DNA of 20,692 nt. It comes from Spirogloea muscicola (taxonomy: Eukaryota; Streptophyta; Zygnematophyceae; Spirogloeales; Spirogloeaceae). The translations under genes were made by a program, and so were the position numbers. The stretch spans positions 341,029 through 361,720 of the forward strand of contig WELB01000113.1 of the NCBI GenBank assembly GCA_009602725.1, in the 5' to 3' direction. The notes beneath the pieces are model-generated. The model worked only from the letters and a program-made list of their open reading frames with translations, did not search any database and had not been told where the DNA came from. Positions 1 through 9,200 of the stretch are shown piece by piece (positions within the stretch are counted from its first letter, which is position 1; each line of letters opens with the position of its first letter).

Positions 1-1377
1 GGCGCTGGGGCCGGGCCCCTCTGGGCGGTGGGCGCGGCGGCTCGGCGGCGTGGTGCTGGCCGGCGCCGCCACGCTCGGCGCCGCCAGCATCGCCGACGAC
101 CTGCTCGTGTACCACAAGTGCAGCAGGTGGATTTCTGCACAACCCGGCCAGCTGAAGTAGTGGGGGGCGAGACATCTGTGCGCCTTGCTGGTGCTGGCCT
201 GAGACTGGAGGCTCCTGCGAGCCGTCCAGGCGCTCGAGCTCCACCGCCGTGTCGTCAGGCAGCGCGCGGGACAGCCAGCGTCGCAGTAGTGGCTGCTTGA
301 GGGTCGCTGATGGGTTCGCCAGGCTAGGGTGTCGGTTATACTCTATGACCAAAACTCACCAATCCCAGACACAACCTGCTAGTTGTGGTCATGGTACGTA
401 CTCATTACCTTTAGATTGAGGTCAGATGGAAAAGCCCTAGCCAAGCCTTTCGCTTCACAAAGTCAAGGCTTGGGGTCCAGGGTTAAGGTCCACCAGCAGA
501 GCTCAGCGAGCTGTTGCAGGCACTGCCCGATGGCTTTGCTTTTGCAGGACCTAGGTCTCGGGGCTTGTCTTAAAGTCAGAAGCTAAAGTCAAGGTACTGA
601 CTTCGGCGTCACAGTTGCGTGTTTGGGTTTGAGGGTCACTGCAGCTTTACTTGGTTTAAATATATCAAATCACTGAGGCCTCTAGTAGAGAGCATCGGCA
701 CCAGCGTGCGTGCTGTGCCCTCGCCTACTTTCAGTACACCTTCATTTGAGCACATTCCAGCACCAGGAGTTGCTTAAGGCAGACGCCTCGTCTCATTTGG
801 CTGCAGCCAAGCAATGGCCAAGGTGCTGGGTGATGATCGCCTTGCGGAGGCGCTGGGGCCACCGCTGCAGGCGGGGCCGTGGTACAATGCGAGCATTGGC
901 GTGGCGCATGAAGGGCACTCCGCCTCCTGCACCTTTCCTGTGTTTGGGGCACACGGCAACGCCAGCGTCCGCGTAAAGGCCGTGCGCATTGGCGGTATGC
1001 TAAATTTTGATTGAAGCCAATATCACTGGCATTATATACTCATGGCTTGACTGCGTAACAGCTGTCTGCTGCATCAATGGCCAACTAATGTCATTTGCAC
1101 TCTGTACCAGACGTGTCAGAAAGGAGCAACTAAGCTGGGCTCTTCCTTGCTTGACCGTGTCATGTCTGGCACAGGTGGGAGGAGTACACTGTGGTACAAC
1201 ACAGTGGGACCTGGGCGGTGGGACATCTTGGTACTGAATGCCAGCGTGCAGGAGTCGCTTAAGGTGCCAAGCCGACGCATCAACCTGCTGCAGCCTGGTG
1301 ACGACGGGCCCAAGGTTGGTGATGTGGGCAGCGGCAAATGTGAGCCCTGCAGAACGACGGGACTTGTTGAGGCCTGA
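1..1377 (+). CDS. COA1: COA1-like cytochrome c oxidase assembly protein (DUF1783), 5' partial
   Basis: I read three exons: before 1 to 126 (first complete codon at 2), 807-994 and 1175-1377 (TGA). Junction phases 2 and 1 agree, giving 171 residues in the window. Exon 1 encodes a hydrophobic segment (LGGVVLAGAATLGAAS, a likely membrane helix) followed by ADDLLVYHKCS. Exon 2 encodes the family core, with SQAMAKVLGD, ALGPPLQAGPWYNASIGVA and SCTFPVFG. Exon 3 carries WYNTVGPGRWDILVL. This order (helix, conserved CS, LGxP...GPWYNAS, TFPVxG, WDIL) matches the plant branch of the Coa1/DUF1783 family as I remember it. Coa1 is an inner-membrane factor acting early in Cox1 maturation in mitochondria; the role here is inferred from the family. 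The start codon and any presequence lie left of the window. Another frame of exon 3 gives WEEYTVVQHSGTWAVGHL, but it does not fit the exon 2 phase. Exon 3 could in principle splice again at 1314. Confidence -1.
127..806 (+). other. intron 1 of the COA1-like gene (680 bp)
   Basis: The donor is AGCAG|GTGGAT and the acceptor GGCTGCAG|CC. It is the longest intron in the window. Several short open frames occur in it, but none has recognisable protein content. I see no RNA gene or repeat. Confidence -1.
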
Positions 1378-1559
1378 CAGTTGCCTTGTTCCCCCTTCCT
1401 GCTACTCTGTTCAAGGTCTATGTATAGTCCGCTTCATCATTGCAACTAGCATGTAGTACGCTCTGAGGTCGATTTCTAAGCCCCCTCATGTATGAAACCC
1501 CTCATGGTAAAGAGATTGGGTGCAAATCAGTCATCCACAAAATTGATTCGCTGAAGTTG

Positions 1560-3232
1560 CTAAGCGCTTGGTGACTTCCCAATACAGACACTGCTCCCAA
1601 AGCTGGGAATAAGAATGCGCAGGCTGGCAAGCACATCAAGCCCCATGATCATGCCGGCGCCCAGTTTATCCAGCGCTGGCAGGTCCCCAATTGCTGTGAA
1701 TGGCGGTTGGAGGGCCAGCTCCTTGTCCCGCTTATCAGCCATCTGAATCCTTACAGCTTTCAGCGTAGTCAGGGACATGGGCATGCTGCCGCCACCAATG
1801 CCCACCACTGTCATTGGCGCTGGCCGCACACCCTGCCAAACATAGCGATGCTAGTAAAGCAGCCCTTTTCAGGTGCCTACCTGGCACACCTTTGGTCGGA
1901 TGCTCACATGCAGGGATTGGCTATAGATGAAAGAAAGGGAGCACCACGTGCATAGTAGCAAAGGTCAACTCATGTCGTGGCGTGGCTCGTCTTACGGGGG
2001 TGGTCGGGCTGAGGCCGGCAGCCCGAGCTGTCCTCCAGTTGATGAGGCTAAGCGCGGACCCCATGTCCAAAATTGCCGTGACTTCAGGTCCATCATTGAT
2101 CTTCACCTGCATGTCTAACTTGAGTTTCAGATCAGGGGGGGCACAGGCGTTATGCATGAGCGGCCACTATGCAAAAGCTGCGGTCTGATCACCACAGATG
2201 ACCAACTGAGCACGATTTGCGCAACTGCAGGTATTGCCTCTTGATGGTGACAGCATGTCATGAGGTTTGTCGAGTGCATCAGTAGATTGGAAGAACTTGC
2301 TTTGCACCGTACCTTCAGCGCAGGAAGACCAAATGGAAGGGCGGCAGATGCCGCCAGGACCAGGCCCTGCGCATATACAGGTACTGCTGCGGCGCCAGGC
2401 TCGGAGAAGGTCATGGAAAGGGCTGGGAAGTCAAAATCCACGTCAAACTGCTTGAGGACGTCCAGGCCAACGATGCCCGCGACGGCGTCTCCGAGGCCAG
2501 CATAGGACAGGTCCATGACCACAGCCTGCCACGATCAGAACACCCGGCCTCTCAGGCTCTTCAGCCAAGGCCACTGAACGAGCTCGCCAGCCACAATCCA
2601 GCAACTTCACCAGCGCTCACCTGGATGCTGCGGCATGGAAGGTCTCCCAGGGACACGTCGTCCAGGGGGACCTGCCGGCCCTGCCCGCCGGCGGCGCCCA
2701 TGCCGCCGAGGCCCCTCGAGGGCGTCCCAGCGCCAGGCGCCAGCCCCAGTGCACGCCGCGCAAAACGCGCATCCACGAGCGTGCTGCTGCTCCCGGTGTC
2801 GATCACGAAGTCGTGGCTGGCAATGGCGGACGCCACTGGGCCTCCCAGGCGCAGCGGCAGCAGGAGGTACTCCTTGGGCGCCGCCGCGGAGCTCCGGATC
2901 TTGCGCATGGGCAGCCGTACGCTGCGAGGCGCTGCGCCTTGGCGACGGCCGTCATCCTCCGCCGGCCGCGCGCTCCCGCCCGCCGCCGTCGCCGGCACGG
3001 AGGCCTTCTTGCGGGCGCTGGCGAGACGCCGCTCGAGGTCCGCCTTCTCGAAGCAGTCGCCGCAAGGAACGCCTGCTCGCCGAGCGGCTCAAAGGCAGGC
3101 TCGGTCATGGATAGCGCCGGCGAAGCAGCCCGGGCGGGCTGTGCTCACGACGACGGCCATAGGGGACAGTGGCGCGGAGGATGAGGGCGCACCGAGAGCC
3201 GCCAGCTCCTGCTTGATGGCGGCGGCTCGCAT
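1560..3232 (-). CDS. SAP-like motif protein with two retropepsin-like aspartic protease domains; 5' end uncertain
   Basis: Five exons on the - strand fit: 3232(or further)-3193, 3072-2621, 2525-2313, 2166-1996 and 1832-1560 (TAG). All are joined by GT-AG in consistent phases, giving 382 residues counted from the ATG at 3232. Residues 1-35 resemble a SAP-like motif (IKQELAALG, then VPCGDCFEKADLERRL). Domain 1 has the active-site loop FVIDTGSSS, with D at about 105, and the paired hydrophobic-Gly element GIVGLDVL at about 180-187. Domain 2 has AILDMGSALSL, with D at about 269, and MIMGLDVL at 353-360. The two halves therefore look like tandem copies of one retropepsin-type fold. The second triad reads DMG instead of DTG or DSG. 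Substrate and cell location are unknown. The real start probably lies upstream of 3232, because PPDVRS just before that ATG continues the SAP-like motif; T16 and an N at 3382-3398 prevent a firm call. A candidate N-terminus on the - strand begins at 3557 ([14 protein letters not shown]) in another frame. The homologies were recognised by eye. Confidence -1.
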
Positions 3233-3330
3233 GCTGCGGACGTCCGGAGGCGGTGGCGGCGGCTGCACATCTACAGCCCCCACGCAGCCGCCCCTCAGCT
3301 CCGACGCGGAGCGCGTGCAGCCCGCCGCCG

Positions 3331-3357
3331 CCACCGCCGCCGCCGCCGCCGCCGCGC
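3331..3357. repeat. GCC trinucleotide microsatellite
   Basis: This is a nearly pure run of GCC units. In the - strand frame that continues into the protease-like gene it reads as poly-Ala. It is immediately followed by the T16/N stretch, so its length may not be reliable. Confidence -1.
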
Positions 3358-3381
3358 CGCAGCCACAGCTGCCGGCGGTGG

Positions 3382-3398
3382 TTTTTTTTTTTTTTTTN
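3382..3398. other. T16 homopolymer ending in an ambiguous base
   Basis: Sixteen T followed by N sit inside an otherwise almost purely G/C region. Read as protein this would be poly-Phe or poly-Lys, which is implausible inside the adjoining coding frame. It most likely marks a sequencing or assembly problem rather than a biological feature. Confidence -1.
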
Positions 3399-3794
3399 GG
3401 CGGCGGCGGCGAGGGGGCCGGCGCGGCAGCAGGCCGGCGCGGCCGCCATGGCAGCGGCGGGGGCCTGGGGAGTCGAAGGCTCGGAAGGGCTCGCAGAAGC
3501 CAGCTCCCGGGCTGCCACGTGGTCGAAGCCGGAGCGCCTGCGCCGCCCGATCGCCATCTCGGCACCGGGCCGCCGGGCCGTCCGATCAGGCAGGCCTTAA
3601 ACCCCGGCGAAACCAACGCCAAAACCCCGGCACTCCCAAGCCCCGTCCGAGAACTTCCGCCCCCCCCGCCCCTGCCGCCGCTGCCGCGCAAGGAGCGCCG
3701 CCGCCGCCGCCGCCGTCGGGGCTGCCTCGGCTTCACAGGCACATCCGCCGTCGCAGGCGCCGTTGCGGACGCCGCCGCGGGCGCCGGCGCCGCC

Positions 3795-4782
3795 ATGGTG
3801 CAGCGGGTGACGTACCGCCGGCGGCACTGCTACGCCACCAAATCCAACCAGACGCGCGTCGTCAAAACCCCCGGTGCGCCTCCGTGGCAGCCGCCGCTCT
3901 CGCCACGCGCCGCGACCGAGGCGTAGGCGCGGTGGCGCTGCCGCTGCCACGGCTTGCCGCCGCTGACAGGCCTGCTGGCGGCGCTTGCGCGCAGGCGGGA
4001 GGCTGGTAGTGCACTACACGGCCAAGCGGGCCAAGGGCCCCAAGTGCGCCAAGACCGACAAGCGCCTGCCCGGAGTACGTCGCCCGCGGCCGCCATGGCT
4101 CTCGCCTCTGCCGGCTCTCCGCGACTCGGGCTTATCGTTTGCCTGCTCGTCGCGGTGTCAGGCGTCCCGCTGAGCCTGCCCACACGGCCTTGCCATGCAG
4201 ATCCCGCACCTGAGGCCGACCAAGTACAGCAGGAAGCTCATGTCCAGGCGCCAGAAGACCGTGAACCGCGCGTACGGCGGCCACATGTCAGCGGGTGTTG
4301 TGCGGGAGCGGTGAGCTTTGCTTCACCCGAGCTCCCCTTTCGCAGCTCGCAGAACAAGGTCCCGGTCAGAAGTGAAGGAGGGGAAAGAGGTTGGGGTCTC
4401 GAGGGCGTGGCCATTTATTATTACAGTCTGCAGGATGTGGTCGCCCTCATGTGAGTCTTGTCAGTGGTGGATGGCTGGCTGTATGACTAGCGAGGACCAG
4501 CGGAGACGAGGGACTTGTCCTGCATTAGCAATGCTGCTATTTCTGCAGCTTAGGTGCTGGGGTGTCGGGTTGTACCTAGTCCTGCACTGGCGGCAGCAGG
4601 AGGGGCAGTAGGCCTGCACGACCTCTGAGCGCAGCTTGCACTAGGACTGACGTTGGGCTTGTGGGCGTGCTTTCTGCAGCATCATCCGGGCGTTCCTTGT
4701 GGAGGAGCAGAAGATCGTGAAGAAGGTGCTTAAGATTCAGAAGTCCAAGGAGAAGGCGGCTGCCAAGACAGCAGCGGCCTAA
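3795..4782 (+). CDS. RPL34: 60S ribosomal protein eL34
   Basis: Four exons, 3795-3873, 3995-4074, 4201-4310 and 4680-4782 (TAA), give a complete 123-residue protein, close to the usual length of eukaryotic eL34. Exon 1 starts [19 protein letters not shown] and continues with TRVVKTP. Later exons give [52 protein letters not shown] and [18 protein letters not shown]. These segments match eL34 along its whole length. The protein is a basic structural component of the cytosolic large ribosomal subunit. Junctions are phase 1, 0 and 2, with clean GT and AG borders (GTGCGC, GTACGT, GTGAGC; acceptors GCGCAG, CATGCAG, TTCTGCAG). The start has an ideal ATG context. It is divergent from the protease-like gene and convergent with the DGDG synthase gene. 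The final Lys/Ala-rich tail is normal for the family. Identity is essentially certain. Confidence -1.
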
Positions 4783-6268
4783 GTGGCCCGCTTTGCAGAA
4801 CACGAAGAGCAAATAGAGCACTTCATGGCTGCGTAATAGCTGGTGTGCATGACTTCAGCAGCTGGCAAAGTCTATGGCGCTTATTGCATCTCCCCCGCAT
4901 GTACACCAGTCCTGGGTTCAAGCTTGGTGAAGTCACCACCTACAGTGCACGTGTCAGTCATCCTACTGACAGGGTTGAGCTACCCGCTGGCAAGGCGGCT
5001 CTTAGGGCCCAGAAGGCAGCCGATATCTAGGAGTATTTCATTTTCAATTTGAGTGGAAGGTGTGAGACATGGCAGGAGATCACCTGGATAGTGTGTCAAC
5101 CTGGAGAGGCTTTGCCAGGCTGGTCATGGTCGACGGCATCGCACTTGGGGTTTCATGTTAAGAGCTAGGACACCTCCTTGGCGGGTTCACGCAAGTAGAC
5201 AGCCTGATGTCACTGGACCTATTTGCCAGGGCGGTGACTTGCAGCCTTGTGAATGTTAGTCATCTCGTTCATCTTCGGTCTCTTGACATGTCAGGGGGCG
5301 TCACAATGTAAGTAGCTGAAGGATATGTCTGACAGGTCCTTTTGTTCAGATGCGCTCATGGCAGCATTTGATCTGCCCTTCGACTCAAAAACTGAATCCT
5401 AGTCAATCCAGAGAAGTCCTGCTTCAGTAGCCTGCCATATGGCTACTGAGGCAACCTTCTGGTGCTTAGTGGACTGTCTTGGTGAATGCTGGAGATGCTT
5501 GGCTGCGGTGGATCAAGCAGAAGCGAGTTACTTAAGCCTCACATTTCCAACAAATCAGCTGTTTGAAATCCTGGGATGATGTCTTGTCAGGCTCATTCTA
5601 TGGTTCCGTAGGAGCACAGACCACTAAATTGGCAGTGACCTGATTCTGGGGGGTCATTAGTACCAGTCAATGCAGCTCTCCGAACTGCTGTGACCTCAAC
5701 TTGACTATGCCCTCATCTTGTGCTGTGAGGCTACGCTGCTGCCACTATCCTGCCTCAATACTTCTGTTAACAATCTTTTGTGAGCGCCCCCTTAGCCGGT
5801 ACCCCTTCTAGACGAGCACCGGTCCATCCTTCTCTGTCCACTCTGATATGCTGTAGTGTGCTGTCACACGTCATCACAGCAACTCGGCCAGATTCAAAAT
5901 GCCCACATTCGCTACAACATACTGCTGCAGCCGGCAGGTATCACCAGCTACACACCTGATATATATACTTTAGTTTGGGTATCAGATTGGGCACCGCCTG
6001 AAATGTCACTTGTGCATCTAGCGAGCACAACACATCACTCTGCACAGACTCGCTATCTACGAAGATTGGTCCTAGGGGCGTCGATTGAATGCGCAAGCGC
6101 TCGCAAGCGTACGAGCAAAGAACTATACAGGAGCAGTGCAGCCATGTCAGGAAGAACAGTGGTGAGGCAATTTCTGTCAGGCAGCCTAAAAGCCTCAAAT
6201 GGCAGGCCAAGCATAATGTAATGGCCTGTCAAAGATTGCCTGGCCTTCTTTGAGAGGCCGATCACCCT
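4783..6268. other. convergent spacer with no gene identified
   Basis: This 1.5 kb lies between the stop codons of RPL34 (+) and the DGDG synthase gene (-), so it must hold both 3' UTRs. The longest open frames (for example 4843-5052 + and 5856-6221 +) show no family motifs and no splice-compatible continuation. A TGTAA, the usual polyadenylation signal of green algae, occurs at 5307-5311 on the + strand, about 525 bp after the RPL34 stop; whether it is used is unknown. I see no tRNA-like structure. Confidence -1.
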
Positions 6269-9200
6269 TCATGCCAAACCGGCGGCCTCCAGGAACCGCT
6301 CTGTCGCCTGAACGCAAAGTAAACCTCTGGTCAACCAAGCAGCACCTCACTCTATTCCTTCTACACAGCTACTACAGGTCTCCAGACATTCACTCTCATT
6401 GGCAAAAGCCCAGCAATGCAAGGTTGAGAATCATCAAATCTACTTCATTGAGCACCTGTTGACAGTAATTACACTGCTAGCATCTCCCCAAAGCCCCTGC
6501 GGAACATTAGTAGGGCACACTTATAGAATGCTTACTGCTTCCCAGGTGAGCATCTTGCGCTGCTCTGCAGAGAGAGGAGCTGGATGGCCCTTGAGGGCCT
6601 GGAAAAGTGCTCGGGAAAAGTCCTCTGCAGCCAATACACAGACTTTCATTAAGCAGCTTGCATTGACAAAATTGCATGAGTCACCTCAAAGCTGGCTAAC
6701 AAATGTAAGTGCAAGGCGACTTTCCCACAGTATGAGCTTGACTGTGGCACACCAAATACTTCCACTACAGAATAGCAGACACCCTGAGGCTCTTAGTAAA
6801 TAGAGGCATAGCTGCACTACATGTTGCAACCTTGAATTGAGGGCTTTAGGTGCAGACTCCCCTCTTCACCTGGTCTATTGGGGTCATATGTGATGCAGTT
6901 TTCTGGAAAGTTGACCTTGAAGAAGTCATTGGAGGGGTGATCCGTGATGACCTGCTCCAAGCACATGAACTTGACTCATCATTGCTCATCTTAGCTTTTT
7001 TTCAAATGCCCAGAAGCTTTAGCAGTTCAGCTTAGCCTGATTGGGCAAAAAGCAACCTACTGTGACACAAGCTGCTTGTCCTGTCACGCACCACAAACTT
7101 TCCCATGGCAATGGCTTCAGCAGTTGTGGTGCAGAGGACGTCGCTCACTGCTGCATTCACAAAGACCTTGTAGCTGGGCCGGCCAGAAGCAAGATGAAAC
7201 AACGACCAGTATGAATACGTGGCAATAGATGACTATGGAGTAAGTAGCCAAGCATGCCCTCAGCATACAAGCATCTACTTGAGTGCACAATGTGCACTTT
7301 GACGAAGTCACCACTTGCAATCGTAAAGGTGAGCATGTTATGCACAAGTGTGGAGCATGCAAATGGGTGTGAACTTACGGGGAAATGATGGGATCAGCAT
7401 GATCCTTGCGGCCATGGAATGTCAAGGGTAGATTGTGCCTGTGCAAAGTCATTTGCACAACATTAGACTGCATTATTCATATGCAGGAAGATGACTTATC
7501 AAGAGGCACAGTTGACACACATGTGGTGAATCTAGCCTTACTTCTGAGCATATGCCATGACAGCATCCTCATCAGAGCCGCTTCCATAGATGTCAATCCA
7601 CACCCGTGAGTAGCCACCAACAGTGTTGGCACTGCTGCGACTCTCATCTGTGCTTTCATGCACGCCATCTTCACCCCTTTGTGAGCTGCTCGTCGTGTCC
7701 TCCACTTTGAGAATGTGCTCCTGAGGCTGTCTTGACTCTAGGTCTGCATTGCTTATTGCAGTGCCATTCTGCATCCTATCGTGGTGACTGCTTGTCGACG
7801 AGTCTGACGGCATGCTCGGATACCCAAATCGTTCACAGTGAGAGACAAGGAGCTGGCAAAGCTCCTCATATCCCTTGCCCCAGAGAACCTGAGGAAAAAT
7901 AATAGCAGAACTTGTTGAAGTGATGGTGTGCATGGCATCCTCAAGGTTCCTACCAGTCACACTTTAGAGCATCACTGCCAGATACACAGAATCACCGAAC
8001 AAAAGGGTGCTGCCAATTGATGCTCACTTTCACTTAGCAGACAATGTCACAGGATGCAGGAAGAACCTTGCCAATGAAGTAAGCCCCTCTGGAGAAGGAC
8101 AGGATCCTTCCTGTCTGCATGGCCTCAGTTGGTCGACTTGGCCTCAGCGTCTTCCACTCGGAATGAGCCTCAAGCTTAGAGCCTTCGCTCTCACTGCTGC
8201 TAGTCAGCTGGATGTCGCCTGGACCCACCTCAATGTGAGGCATACCTGCTCTTACTTCTTCTGCAACCTCTTGCTTCTTCTCGGCCATCATTGCAAGCTC
8301 CACTTGATTGCAGCTGTACTTTAAAAATTGTGGAGCAACCTGTATGGTATGACCAGATATTCATCAGCACAGTGCATTGATTCCAAATATCCCACAATAG
8401 AGATGTGTGCCGTGCACAGGTGAAAGGCAACAGAAGTCATGAGAGTACCCCGTGGATGTTGCAGACAACGGAGTGAGCAAATCGCTGGACACCCCTGGAG
8501 AGCCTAATAACGACGTGGCAGTTGGCACGAACAACGATGATGTTGTAGAGCCACACAAATATTGCAGTGAGTGGACCCCCTTCTTTGGGCTCCCGCCTAA
8601 TATATTCTATATAGTTGGTGTGTGCCACACCAACAACGAGCTTGAATTTTGTGCGCCATCTGGGCCCAATGAAGTGATACCTGTGGATGAGAGTGTAGCA
8701 TATGGAAGTTGGAGAAAGTGACTGGCATTATTACTGCAGTGCAGAGATCAAGCACAGCCTTGCTATACTCACGAATTAATGTATCATTGGCATTCATGGA
8801 TGAGTCATATGTAGGTTATGGGTTGGTCGTGATTTAGGGTAATGGAGTTATGATCTGTTGCTAATAACGTGGCCGCTTGCAGCCATCCCCTGAAGTGCCG
8901 CAGAGGTTACAGTAAGCAGGCAAACAGCTCATACCAGCACAGATGCTCTGGTTCTTCGAGCACCGCAACATCCGCCTCCGACTTATGAATGAGAACTGTG
9001 ATGTCTGATCCTGCACAATGTCAAAAGCAGCAGTATGAGAACCTACTCACGAAGTTCAAGCACTACCAGACAAGCCCGTAATCCACCAACGCACTGACCA
9101 TCACTTCACTTGAGAAAGTGGCAAGTCCAAAGTGCTCTGCTGCAGCAGTCAATGCCATCAATCTCCTGAGTGAAGGATGTCGTTCAACGAAGAAACAGAG

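Larger units (their letters stand above)
3233..3794. promoter_or_regulatory. GC-rich divergent promoter region between the protease-like gene and RPL34
   Basis: The first exons of two genes face away from each other here, so both promoters, and probably the unresolved N-terminus of the - strand gene, must lie in at most about 560 bp. The stretch is extremely GC-rich, with GCC runs at about 3331-3356 and 3702-3716. I see no TATA box. It contains T16 plus an N at 3382-3398. The RPL34 ATG sits in a perfect GCCGCCATGG context. Confidence -1.

Noticed and set aside
1116-1337. Alternative reading of COA1-like exon 3 on either strand, including WEEYTVVQHSGTWAVGHL
   Set aside because: The donor at 995 leaves phase 1, which fits only the WYNTVGPGRWDIL frame, and that frame matches the family.
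3089-3796. A - strand frame starting at the same CCATGG as RPL34
   Set aside because: It is Arg/Ala/Pro low-complexity and passes through T16/N as poly-Lys. Only its last part (exon 1 of the protease-like gene) is supported.
2625-3926. A 433-codon open frame on the + strand
   Set aside because: It lies opposite the protease-like exons and runs into RPL34 exon 1 out of frame. Composition is Arg/Ala/Pro from GC-rich antisense, with no domain.
4900-4940. A GGTTCAA-like word suggesting a tRNA B box
   Set aside because: No A box, acceptor stem or anticodon arm could be formed around it.
5565-5700. C/D snoRNA-like words (GATGATG, CTGA) in the spacer
   Set aside because: Spacing and terminal stem could not be shown, and such short words are expected by chance.
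5856-6221. A 121-codon open frame in the spacer
   Set aside because: It has no family motif and ordinary non-coding composition, and lies in the expected 3' UTR zone.
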